From: Bifiguratus adelaidae
Taxonomy: Eukaryota > Mucoromycota > Endogonomycetes > Endogonales
Direction: 5' to 3'
Assembly (NCBI GenBank): GCA_002261195.1
Contig: MVBO01000017.1
Span: 1 to 64,000 of the forward strand
Length of the DNA: 64,000 nucleotides
Part shown: one piece after another, positions 11,901 to 22,116 of the stretch
How positions within the stretch are numbered: the stretch's first letter is position 1
How the letters are laid out: each line of letters begins with the position of its first letter
Notes under the pieces: generated by a model
What the model was told of the DNA's origin: nothing
Database searches by the model: none
What the model saw: only the letters and a program-made list of their open reading frames with translations
Position numbers and translations under genes: made by a program

Positions 11901-13071
11901 TGAGATTTAACATTAATCAATTTTGGCCAGAGTCGCCTTACCTGGACACTAGCATAATGTCAGTCAAGTGTCCATGAATCCCAGACTTACATACCTGTCG
12001 TGAAATAAAAGGTGTCCCAGAATTTGAGCTCAAATTTTGGATTCTTGTCAACGTGTTGCTTGTAAGAGACGATATGGATAAACGCGGACACGGTGAGCAG
12101 TGTGAAAAAAATGCCGCTTCCTGTAATATGGTATGGAGCTAGCCTTAACGGTGGAAGCAGGTCCTTACCTAGCTGTAAACCCTTGCGCGCGATGGGTGAT
12201 AGATTGATGAGCGAGTTCTTGACCGGAACCAGACATTTGTCAAATGTATAATTCAAGTGAACGAAACGAAATGGATAAACGTAGACCTATTCCGCGTTAA
12301 GCGGCTAGCTGATCTTTGTGCAAGTTATCATACCAGTAATCCGGCGCTCATATACGTATGGTTCAAGTCTTCATCGATATAACTCGGCCAATTGAAGGTT
12401 GAGAGTGTGAATGCGATGAAGACGGGTACAGTAGATAGAAAGACAATAACAGATTCCGGCTTGACAAGAAAAGTGAACGGTGAAGGAGCTGCAGATCAGG
12501 TAGCGTTAGCACTCGCGATTTGCTAGTGCGCATAGATTCTCACCAATCACAGCCCTAGGCAGGTACAGTACCAGCATGAGAATAGCCAAAGTCAATTCAA
12601 TCACCTGCTCGACATTAATCTCGACGTGATCGATCCGGTGGCCACTTACCTTGAACGGGAGAGGTAATGCCTGCTTGATGTTTTCTAATTTGACATATCG
12701 GGTATTCTACGTCCATTAGATGTATCCAACCGTCTTACCGATGCTTACCCAAATGTAAATCGAGACAAACAACGTCGCAACCAGTAATTCTAGCAGTTCC
12801 CATGCACGACCACTCTATAGAGACCATTGAGCTAGATTCAGATCACAAACAACCTCACCTTTGAGGTATCCACCCAAAATGCAAGCTTTGCTCTCAAGGC
12901 AGCTTCCCTATGAGGCCGAACACTATGGGAACGTACCGGGTTGTGGTGGAGTCTGGGTAATGTGTTCTCTCGGTAGGATGAGGAAAGTGGAGTCGGTGTA
13001 GGCCCAGACACGGCGTATCGCCCTAGTTTAGTCTTCACGACCGGTGTCACTGCTGCTTTGATGGAGGACAT
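8932..13071 (-). CDS. Slo/BK-type potassium channel homologue with altered pore
   Basis: Membrane channel with cytosolic gating ring. It is intron-rich; the first exons are 12859-13071, 12749-12814, about 12651-12708, about 12543-12604, about 12333-12493, 12171-12286 and 11995-12124, then a 7-nt microexon 11942-11948, 11861-11889, and from 11804 downwards. Hydrophobic segments fit an S1-S6 core. The post-pore helix (MVILYVMISGAIFIPSRLSEL) matches BK S6. RCK1 follows (HVLVAGNLEVNSLLEFL, KVVILNPDEV, YTTDDVEKEDAQQMLRALAM, DEFNLGILAQSAMMPGF), then a Ser/Asp-rich linker and RCK2 (DHIMICDVSALFPRNLEFFI). The C-terminal module (LPLGLYRPVI...INPSRTTLLIKGD) also matches Slo. An acidic ELNDDDEQCD stretch at about 9220-9260 lies before the last module but is not clearly a calcium bowl. 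The filter reads TTGMRTD instead of TVGYGD. Confidence 0.85.
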
Positions 13072-13182
13072 GTCAGAACCAACACCCCTGACACGAGCTG
13101 AAACAAGGCAACTTGGCCATTTCCACATTGGGCAATTACATGAACTTCCTGGGATTTTGAGCTTTTATTGACGATGATACAA

Positions 13183-14544
13183 TTAAAGGTTGTTCTTCTC
13201 CCAGTAAAGCTTCTTTTGAAGAACCTTGTTGTCACGTTGCTTCTTGTTGAGGCGGACACCCTTGTATTTCTTGACCTTCTCACCTTCAGCAGGCTTCTTC
13301 TTCTCGGTGAGCTTGGGCGAAGGATCAGCACGGATGGCCTCGTGGGCTTCCCGGTACATGTCTTCCAAATCAGCGCTGGTGATTTCCTCAGCAACGAAGG
13401 AAGCAAAGTGCTTCTTGTATTGTTCCTCATCTTCTTCCTCGAGTTCCTCCATGTATTCAGCAACGTGTCCACCGTAGATGTACTTGCTCAAGACTTCGGC
13501 ATCCAAAGACTTGCTCTCCATATCGTAACCAGGGAAACGGGATTCGGAGTGAGGAATGTAGAGACCACCATCAGAGGCACCCTTCATGGCACCAAAGACC
13601 TTGGCACCAGTGGAAGTGCGCTTCAAACCGACATCAAGGAAAGCCTTGAAGGGCTTGGGTCCGTCCTCCAGGGGTTCGGTGAGGACCAAGGTGCCATCGG
13701 GTTCAGTGACACCTTCGTACTTGTCGTCCAAGCCGAGCTTTTGAAGGAGACGACGAGCCACGAGCAAACCGGTAGCGTAGGCAGCAGACCAATTGGTCAA
13801 ACCAACCTTGATGCCATAGCGAGGAAGTTCGTGGGAATAAGCGGCAGCAAGAACGAAATCGCCTTGGAGCTTGGCGTACACGATTTGGCAAATGATGTCC
13901 TTGTTGGTGAAACGGACAACCAATCTGTACTTGGGCGAGTTGTATTTGTTCTTGGCCTGGACCACCAAGCGCTTACGCGCGTAGTAATCGGTCTTGCCCT
14001 CTACACAATTCAAACAGAGAGGTTAGCTACAGTTCTCGAAACGATTACACCACAAGCGCATTATAAGGTTGGATCAGATAGGGGCGAAATATATAGTTCT
14101 TCACGAATCATTCAGAGTGAACTATGCATAATTATTCCAATCATCACGTTGATGACAATAACATCCCAACCGGGAACCCAGCCCACGATCCTTATACATA
14201 CCTCTGCGTCTTCGGTACTTGACCTGGAAGCGCTTGAAGTAGGCCTTATTCTTAACAAGCTTTACGAAAGGCTATCAAGATCTCGGTTAGCCAATTGTTG
14301 ACAGGAGCTGTGGATAGACATGGGCTGGTACAGATGCCAGAGGGGTCCATCGCTGCCTATCACGTTGGTGGCTGTGCGTCTACTGAAGGATGGTCGATGG
14401 ATGGGAATATTGCTTGCATCCATCCATCCCGTCGGTCATGACCATCCATCTTTTCAAGCAAGCAGCGATTCCAGCAGCCGTAGAAATGCTCTCTTTGCTC
14501 GACCTAGTCCATGTCCAAACCATTTAGCGGTATCTACTTACCAT
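13183..14544 (-). CDS. RPL5: 60S ribosomal protein uL18 (L5)
   Basis: 5S-rRNA-binding protein of the large subunit. Exon 3 (13183-14000) holds most of the protein, exon 2 (14202-14271) encodes [20 protein letters not shown], and exon 1 (ending 14542-14544) contributes only the ATG before a GTAAGT donor, giving the family start MPFVK. The family core is intact ([47 protein letters not shown]) with the usual Lys-rich C-terminus. The first intron is long for this window (about 270 nt). The bHLH gene lies upstream on the same strand. Confidence 0.97.
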
Positions 14545-14635
14545 GTTGTCGCAAAGAATGTGGGCAGCAAAAGGACAGAACAAGGGCGTCGCTCACTCAC
14601 CTTTTGAACCACACACCAGCCACCCAAATGGGAGT

Positions 14636-14641
14636 CACGTG
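14636..14641. promoter_or_regulatory. CACGTG E-box upstream of RPL5
   Basis: TCACGTGA palindrome about 92 bp upstream of the RPL5 ATG, in the gap between RPL5 and the 3' end of the bHLH gene. It is the core site for bHLH-zip proteins with the H-E-R basic region, such as Cbf1 or USF. Function is inferred. Confidence 0.4.
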
Positions 14642-14696
14642 ATCACAGTTGGTACGTTGGCCGCGCGAGAACAATGGCCTATGACACTGCAGTCAC

Positions 14697-14702
14697 CACG
14701 TG
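14697..14702. promoter_or_regulatory. Second CACGTG E-box upstream of RPL5
   Basis: A second perfect CACGTG about 55 bp beyond the first and about 150 bp from the RPL5 ATG. Two copies in one short promoter are more suggestive than one; no function is proven. Confidence 0.4.
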
Positions 14703-14832
14703 AGCTAGGAGCCCGTTGAATATCACACTCATCTCGGGGTACGAGATGTAAGGCTATAAAAGTGGTGAAGCAGATACTATTTTATAGCATTGCATAAATA
14801 CACATATACATGTACAAGTAATGTAGAGAAAT

Positions 14833-15792
14833 TCACGGACCCCAGTAATGATCTTGCGGATGTCCGGTATGACGGAAGCTAGTGTAGAACGTAGGCGCAG
14901 GTTCATTTTCGTAATGTTCACTGAAGACGACAGGCACATATTGACTTGCTGCGGTACCTGCTAATAAATGCTGCAGCTTGTCGAGGCTTTCCTTGTTCAC
15001 TGGCGGGACACGTTCACCCCGCTGACGGAGCATGTCTCGATAATATTCGAGTTGCTGCTGGAAGCGCTCGTATCGAGCACTCTCATCGGGTGTTTGAGAT
15101 GGTCGATTGTGGAGTTCATCCAATTGGTCACGTAGACGTGCGTTTCGCTTTTCGAGATGTTTGATAAAGTCGACGGCTTTGAAAAGAATGGAACTTTTAG
15201 AGGATCCTTCGCCTTGCAATCGTGGTATGAGCTCCGCGAGATCTCTATAACCAGTGCGGATAGCTTCTCGCCGCTTCTGTTCTGACACGATGTGATTTAT
15301 TCTTTTCTCTTCGGGCGTGAGGAGCTCCTTGGGGTTTCTCTTTTTGATTCTTTGCAGGCTGGTGGGTTCTTCCGAGCTCGACTTTGCGTTGGGCGTAGAT
15401 GACTCAGTTGCCTTTTTCCGTCGCTTCGGAGGCGGATTATCTGAATGCTTGGACATCGTGTCCGATGTCACCAGTGGTGTTCGACTAGACTCCGCCTGTT
15501 CAGGGTAAACGATAAAGTCGTCTAAGAACTTGCCAAATAGCCGTTGGTCCTGATGGTCCAACAGCTCTTTTCCTGTCAATCCTTCTTGTCGCCTGTCACT
15601 CTCCAATGGCACCTCAAATGCATACCCCGCAGGTACCCCTAGGGAGTATTGAAAGTCTAGACGTGGTTAGCAGTTCTCTTGGGAGCCTTGCTACTCACCT
15701 TCAAAGGCACCAGGCTCAACAAGAGCGGGCATACCAGCGTCCGTGCTCCACAACGAGGAATGAGCGGGCGTTAAATTTTCGTCATGGCCCAT
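14833..15792 (-). CDS. bHLH-leucine-zipper transcription factor
   Basis: Nuclear DNA-binding protein. Exon 1 is 15699-15792 (MGHDENLTPAHSSLW...) and exon 2 is 14833-15656; together about 305 residues. The basic region (KRINHIVSEQKRREAIR) has the His-Glu-Arg arrangement that in this family reads CACGTG. Helix 1 (YRDLAELIPRL), a loop (QGEGSSKSSILFK) and helix 2 (AVDFIKHLEKRNARLRDQLDEL) run into a zipper and a second coiled segment (ARYERFQQQLEYYRDMLRQ). A basic PPPKRRKK tract before the domain could be a nuclear signal. It may be the USF/Cbf1-like factor of this fungus, but the exact orthologue cannot be fixed. Confidence 0.9.
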
Positions 15793-16100
15793 GCTCGTGC
15801 CTTTCAATCAAAGGCATGGCACGATTTTGAGAATTGAAACAAGGGAATACAAAGGAGCGGTGTTGTCTATTGCTTACGGAAAGAAAGGCACATCTTTGAT
15901 CTGTCACACACGCGCACACACGGTACAGCTCAACTGGACACGGCGATCCGAGGAAAGCGATCAAAGTTCCAAAACCAGGCCGATCACAAACATTCCGTTT
16001 GCAGGACGTAGGCAGATGGTGCAGGTAGTCCCCAACATTCTATTACTGTTCCAATGACGACACATGCTTCTCACATGTTCAACCCGGTTGACATATACTG
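15793..16100. other. Intergenic, promoter of bHLH gene
   Basis: About 300 bp between the stop of the MAT2B-like gene and the bHLH start, both on the minus strand. It contains a short CA-rich stretch near 15905-15920. No gene or RNA is visible. Confidence 0.5.
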
Positions 16101-17460
16101 TCACGTTCTCGGAGTCAGTTTCCTATGCCACCATTCATCGAAAGGGACAGCGCGTGTTGCAATGCCGCAATTCTTGAGAGCGTTGTTTGACAGATGGGAA
16201 TCCTTGGGTCGAGAGGCTTATACAATAAAAAGAGGGCGGAAAATGGCCACTTAGAGTTACACCAAACGAAAGGTTCAAGCGGGTAACGTGATTTGCACTT
16301 ACCAGCAGCTGAGGCCGGCACCGTCTCGATTGGGTTTAGATGGGCGATGAGAACGTGTAGATGTTTGGCCATCACTTCTGTAGGATGCCGGGAATGCAGA
16401 ATGGTCAGAACAAACTCGTATTCCCTGCAAGGGATACTTGCCGCACATTTGGTATTTGGTGTAAGGTTCCTCAGCCGAAAAGTGGAATGTCCCACGCTCC
16501 TTGCGGACTAGCGAAAATCAGATTGTGCCTTTTGCGACCTCAACGAACCTATTAGATCTTTAATCACCCTCGCACAATCTTCCACTGAACACAAGCAATG
16601 GATGAGAATTCGGAATCGTCTCAAAATGCCTTGCTTACCGTTAGTCGGGTATCGCGTCGCGAAATGATCCATGTCAACTTGTTTGCTCGAATCCTTTGGA
16701 TCATCAGCCACCCTACCCTGTTTGTTGAGATCATGACATACCATGACAGCATCACGCAAGACATTTACGGCCGATTCCGCATTGTATTCCGTATTGCCGT
16801 ACAGAATAGGTAAACGCAAGATGGCAGCGGCTGGGTCGTGGCTGCGCACTTGTTCTTCGCCTTGCAGTTTTGTCTCACCATAAAAATTGAGTGGATTGGG
16901 TACATCTGTGACGTCGTAAGGCGGACTGGTGCCATCAAATACGTAGTCGGTACTGATGTATAAGAGGTGAATAGACTTTGCGTTGCACAATTCAGCCAAC
17001 ACTTTTGGGCATTCCACATTCAGCTTGTCGACGTTAGTAGCTGTGATGACAAACATTTGTCCTCACCTCTCGAGTGCCTTGTTCGTCCTTGGCAGCGACG
17101 TCCGGTCTTCGTTCGGCTGCACAATGAACAATGGCTAAAAGAACGCTTCAATTCTCGCCCACTCGCTCCGCCATTGACTTACCGTCTGGTTTCCATTGCT
17201 CCAGGGCCGCAGCGACGGCATCCTTATCTCGCAAGTCGAGCTGAAAATGTCTGAGTGGATAGACGCTAGCAACCCACTACTCGCACTTACCTTGATCAAC
17301 TCGTCGTTGGCTCTCGAGAATGCGGTGCCAATGACTGCCCTTCGTGAGTCAGACATCTCGGCAAATCTCTTTCTATCGTACCTTCAATGTTGGAATGCGT
17401 CAGCTCGCGGACAACCGCGCGCCCTAAGAGACCAGATGCACCCGTAACCAGAACCTTCAT
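16101..17460 (-). CDS. MAT2B/RmlD-like NAD(P)-binding reductase
   Basis: Extended short-chain dehydrogenase related to the regulatory beta subunit of methionine adenosyltransferase and to dTDP-4-dehydrorhamnose reductase. Nine exons: 17382-17460, 17291-17334, 17183-17240, 17067-17134, 16639-17023, 16549-16584, 16442-16507, 16303-16377 and 16101-16216. The Rossmann start is MKVLVTGASGLLGRAV (GxxGxxG). HCAAERRPDV, STDYVFDG and the YxxxK of NFYGETKLQGEEQV (Tyr/Lys) are in place, and FHFSAEEPYTKYQMC and RPKDSHLSNNAL match the family C-terminus. The intron after 16442 appears to use a GC donor. A role in S-adenosylmethionine supply is inferred from family only. Confidence 0.88.
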
Positions 17461-17514
17461 AGTGGTAGTGTGCTAAAAAATTTCCGAGTACATTGCAAAG
17501 TCTATGTTACATCT

Positions 17515-19510
17515 TCAGCGTACAGCAACACCCATGTTACCCTCCCGCTCTAGTCCTCCATGATCTTCTTCTGCTTCACTCTCCATCTTGCTCACATCAT
17601 GGGCATTATGTGAATTGATCAGGGGTGAAGCGGCGTGATGGAAGGACGTGTGATGGTGGTGTGCGGTGTGAGGTGAGTATTTGCGCTGAAAGTTGATGAT
17701 TTCGCGAGCTAGCTTGTCCATGAGTTCTACAGACGTTCCTGTAGATGACGTTCCGTTGCTAGGACTGTTGACGTCACCGTTAGTAGATGGTGGGACTTGG
17801 AGGTGATGGCCCATGCCACCGTTGGTTTCTTGTTCTTGTTTGACGGGAGGTTCGGTTGTATGGGCGTCAGAGACATTTGCAGATGTCCCGTTTGTGAGAA
17901 CGTCTTGTTGCTCGACAGATATGACGGGTGTTTGAGCAGCCTTCAACGGACTATTAGCGCCCAAATCTTTCTTGTTGGCCATCTCAACCTGGAGACGACT
18001 GATGTATTCCAGTATTTGCTTTGAGCGCTTGGTCATTTCCGCTATACTCATTCTGCTGGTCGGATAACGGATTTTTACAGGTGGGGAACGTGATTGATCA
18101 TGTCGGCGATCCGTATCATCTTCGGATCTAAGGTGCGAGTGGTGTTGGTCTGAAGGTTGCGGTGTTGATGTTCTTGAGTTGTTGCGAGACGATGTGTTGT
18201 TTCGGTTTTTCCGCGATGACTTTTTGGACTTGGGTGCAGGCGCCTGACTCACAGCGGAGCTTTCAGCTGAATCATCTTGTATCCTTGTTTCTTTACGCGT
18301 TTCAGCCGGCGTTAGAGGCGACGCAGCTGAAGGGTCATCGCGCATCGACGCGTCGTCATCGCTTTCTTCGCCCTTTACCGGGGAAACAGTCCCATTGGCC
18401 TTCTTGCGCGAATTTTCTGCACCATTATCGGTGGAAGCGGAGCCTTGCCGTTTAGGACCACCCTTCGCGTCTCGCCGCGGTCGCTTAGCACTTGACTGGG
18501 ACGCTGTCTCGGCAGCTTCATCGTCACTATCCGATTCTTGCCTTGTCTGACCGTTTTCAAAAGCGTTATCTCGACTCACAATCGGACTTCCGCTTCGGCC
18601 ATGACGCTTGACGGGTAATTCGGCGGGAATGAAAGGATCAGATAAGCTATTGTTGGTCTTGCGACCGCTCGGACGGAAGGTCACGGGTGACTCGGATCGC
18701 TGCGAAGACTTTCTATCTCGCGTTTCTCTTCGCGAAGGCTCATCTGTGACAAATCCTTCTTCATCTTCTTCGTCGATCGCTTCATCATTCGTCTTCTTGC
18801 GCCGTTTGGAAGAGCGACCGCTTGTACTCTCGATCTCGTCGGCATTTTCACGCATGGCTTTCTCATAGCGGGCCGCAGCGAGTGCATCAGGGATGGGCAA
18901 GGACGCATCGCGACTGTTCATGGTTGTCCGTCGCTTGGGAGACTTCTTCCCCGATGATGTGTCCTTGGTTGCTACCTCCGCGTACTGTCGTTTTGTTCTG
19001 CAATAACCGTTAGGTTGACTGTTGGCTAGAAATGTCAGACAACTCACCTGCCATGGCCAAGCTTGATGACGGAATGAAACTCTGGTTTACACTGTTCACA
19101 GTAGTAGTGCTCGGGAATGTCCTGAGCCCGCAGCCCTACACAGTCGCAATGCTGCCACACCTCGCAATTGTCGCACTGCACCATAAGTCCTTCGTTTGCA
19201 GCTACAAGTGTAAAGAACACCGTCAATACCTTGTCTGCACTTCTTGACCACTGGTGGCACTCGCGCATCACCCCATCACCCTGCAGTGTCAAATGCGCTC
19301 CCACCTCCCCAAGACTTACGTTGTAACCCACATACGCAACGTGTGATGGATTCACCGTCAGAACTCTCAGACTCCGAGGGCGGAGGTTCAGGGGCGTAGG
19401 ATTTGTTGCTCGCAGCAACGCGAGTCGAATAAGCGCTTCGACTCCTTCTCGGTGACCCTACCCTAAAGTAAGCAAAAGCCTTGTGCACACGCGTCAAACT
19501 TACCGCTCAT
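17515..19510 (-). CDS. PHD-finger chromatin protein
   Basis: Nuclear protein with one PHD finger near the N-terminus. Exon 1 is just ATGAGCG (19504-19510); exon 2 runs from about 19455 to 19320; a third covers the finger (from about 19203 to about 19050); the last is 17515-18997. The finger reads RCVCG...[22 protein letters not shown]...[14 protein letters not shown], the Cys4-His-Cys3 pattern with the acidic/aromatic set found in H3K4me3 readers. The remaining roughly 500 residues are disordered, rich in Ser, Arg and Lys, with nuclear-signal-like clusters ([19 protein letters not shown]), then a short helix ([20 protein letters not shown]) and a His-rich run. This resembles Cti6-type subunits of histone deacetylase complexes; that identification is inference. 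Confidence 0.85.
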
Positions 19511-19758
19511 TGTCTCTTTGTCTAAAATAGCATACAATGGTGAAGTTTCCAGCCGAAGCAAGTGTTAGACCGAGGAATACGCACCGGTAGTGAGCTCCAA
19601 CAGCAAGAAAGAGCAGAGAGCAGAACAGTTTTGAGGCGTCGAGAGTTTTTTCCGACGGTGGACAATAGGGTTAGGGGAGTCGCAACAGTCACAGAAAGTT
19701 GAGGGTGGGTATATCTGATAGGCTGCCGCTTCGCAATTCGCTCTTCGCAACAGTCAAG

Positions 19759-21511
19759 ATGGATGACTTTTCCACGATTCAGCATTGGGTCGACAGTTTA
19801 CAGTCTATACCAGGGTCTTCATTGGTGCTGGACTATGTCAGGTCATCCTACCAGAATGATCCGTTTAGGATAGTCTTGGAATTGTTTCTAGTGTTTTTTG
19901 CAGCGCGGTATATGCTTGGCAAGCGTTACAAGATTGATGACAACGCAGTCAAATTGACTGACAAGGTAAGTAATTCCGCATACCTGCATCGACTTAACAG
20001 GGTTAGGAAATCGATGAGCTAGTTGATGAGTGGCGACCCGAACCACTCGTTCCGCCCAAGACACCGTATGCGCATTTTGAATTAAGCAAGATCCCCACGA
20101 TATCCGGTCCGCAAGGTCCAAAGACCAAAGTCATGTCCAATTACTCGTCTTCCTCTTCTGCAAAGACGCTCATTAATCTCGCTTCCAGCAATTACCTTGG
20201 TTTAGCCAACAATGAGGTGATCAAACATCGCGCAATTGATACGCTCAACAAATATGGTTTGGGTTCGTGCGGCCCACCCGGATTTTATGGCACGATCGAT
20301 GTGCACATGACCCTTGAGCGTGATATTGCTGCGTTTCTTGGCGTTCCTGAAGCCATTATTTATAGTCAAGGATTCAGCACGATTTCCAGTGTGATTCCGG
20401 CCTTCTCCAAGCGTGGGGATATTCTTGTCGTGTAAGCGTGCTTTATAGGTTTTGATTCGCTGATGCTTATCCGCATCACACACAGAGATGATGGAGTCAA
20501 TTTTGCGATTCAAAAAGGTGTCCAGATATCTAGATCTATCATCAAAAAGTTCAAGCACAATGACATGCAGGATTTGGAGCGCGTACTTTTAGAGATCAAG
20601 GCTGAAGATGCCAAGGTACGTGCCTTTGCATGATCAAGTGTTTTGGCATAAACCTGACTGTGTCTCTAGCACAAGAAGCGTTTGACCAGACGGTTCATTG
20701 TCACCGAAGGCTTGTTTCAAAATCATGGTGATATTGCCCCCCTCTTGAGCTTGGTGAGTTATTTATTCCAGCCTACCGCTTCTCTTACTCATGCAATGGT
20801 CTGTAGCTCGAGTTGAAGAAAAAGTACAAGTATAGATTGATTCTGGATGAATCACAATCCTTTGGTACCGTCGGCAAACGCGGAGGAGGTATCACGGACC
20901 TGTTTGGCGTACCAGCTACGGAAGTGGACATGATTGTTGGCTCCATGTCAACTGCCTTGTGCTCTGCTGGTGGATTCTGTGCTGGGTCGCACGAAATCAT
21001 TGATCATCAGCGTCTCTCTGGATCGGCCTACTGCTTCTCGGCCTCGCTACCTGCCATGCTTGCCGTCTCTGCATCCGAGGGGCTTCACATCCTTGCCGAA
21101 AATCCGACGATTCTCACGGATCTACAAGAACGCGCCACTGCACTTCGCATGGCCCTCTCTCATCCCTCTCTAGACCGGCTCATCATGTTGCACTCGGCCG
21201 ACATCAATTCACACGCTCCTTTCTTCCACATCCGCGTCCACCCCGATTACATCACGTCACGACTTCGCGATACTGAGCTTGATATTACGCGTGAAGATGA
21301 AGAACGGTTGTTGCAAGAAGTCGTCGACGAAGCCATGCATAATGGTGTATTGCTGACCCGTGCCAAGTACGTGGTGAAGCAAGAAATGGACTGTCCTAGA
21401 CCCAGCATCCGCCTCTGTGCCACTGCTGCTCTTTCAAAAAAGGAAGCCGACAAGGCAGGCACCGTCGTTCGTGCGGCCATCATCAAGGTATTCAGCAAGT
21501 GGCGTAAATAG
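19759..21511 (+). CDS. LCB1: Serine palmitoyltransferase subunit 1
   Basis: First step of sphingolipid synthesis: condensation of serine and palmitoyl-CoA at the ER, as a heterodimer with LCB2. Exons 19759-19965, 20007-20431, 20486-20615, 20670-20753 and 20807-21511. An N-terminal membrane helix ([16 protein letters not shown]) precedes the PLP-fold domain. [27 protein letters not shown] (the active-site Cys region of SPTLC1) and [18 protein letters not shown] are diagnostic. At the position where LCB2 has the PLP lysine this protein reads [14 protein letters not shown], as expected for LCB1. It shares a 248 bp divergent promoter with the PHD gene. Confidence 0.96.
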
Positions 21512-21610
21512 ACAACTTTTCTTCCTGTAATTCGGTTTCCTCCTCAAATAGCCTAATCAACCCATTCTGCAATTTGTTCTCGTTGAAGCATTGACAGCAC
21601 AAGCCTCACA

Positions 21611-22063
21611 ATGGCGGCCATAATGCCAGAAGAAAAGCGGCAGCTTCGCGCTTGCCTGCTTTGCTCACTCGTCAAGGTAAGGTCCCCTGCATCCAACGCT
21701 TCGGCATCTAACCACCACTAGAATACCCACCAATTCCGAGCGAATGGCTGTGAAAACTGTGAAGAGGTGCTCAAGATGCGTGGATCGACCGATCGCGTTC
21801 TAGAATGCACGAGTTCCAACTTTGAAGGGTACGTTCTGAATTCTGCATCGGTCATGGTGTCGGTGCTCACTCATGCCCCTCCTAGGCTGGTGGCCATGAT
21901 GCGACCTGACGATTCCTGGGTAGGGAAATGGCAACGGATCGACAAGATGCAGAAAGGCATGTATGCTGTACGTGTAGCGGGGAGGTTACCAGAAGATGCA
22001 GAGGATGAATTAGAACGACGTGGTATTACGTATCGACCAAGAGATGGTACGGTCCGAGACTAG
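21611..22063 (+). CDS. SPT4: Transcription elongation factor Spt4
   Basis: Small zinc protein that pairs with Spt5 (DSIF). Exons 21611-21676, 21722-21828 and 21886-22063 give about 116 residues, the normal size. The four zinc cysteines are in RACLLCS and GCENCEE, followed by STDRVLECTSSNFEG and the conserved GLVAMMRPDDSWVGKWQRI and PGMYAVRV-like (KGMYAVRVAGRLPED) blocks. It lies 100 bp downstream of LCB1 on the same strand. Confidence 0.96.
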
Positions 22064-22116
22064 ATATGTGTATATACATGAGTACAGGGAATGTGTCGTC
22101 TGTGATATTAGAGAAA

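Noticed and set aside
9790-13071. First idea that this was a CASTOR/POLLUX or Trk-type channel.
   Set aside because: Order of S1-S6, paired RCK domains and C-terminal LPLGLYR...NPS motif fit Slo/BK better.
13168-14301. Plus-strand ORF of 377 codons opposite RPL5.
   Set aside because: Antisense shadow of a highly codon-biased ribosomal protein gene; the minus strand encodes RPL5 with correct splice sites.
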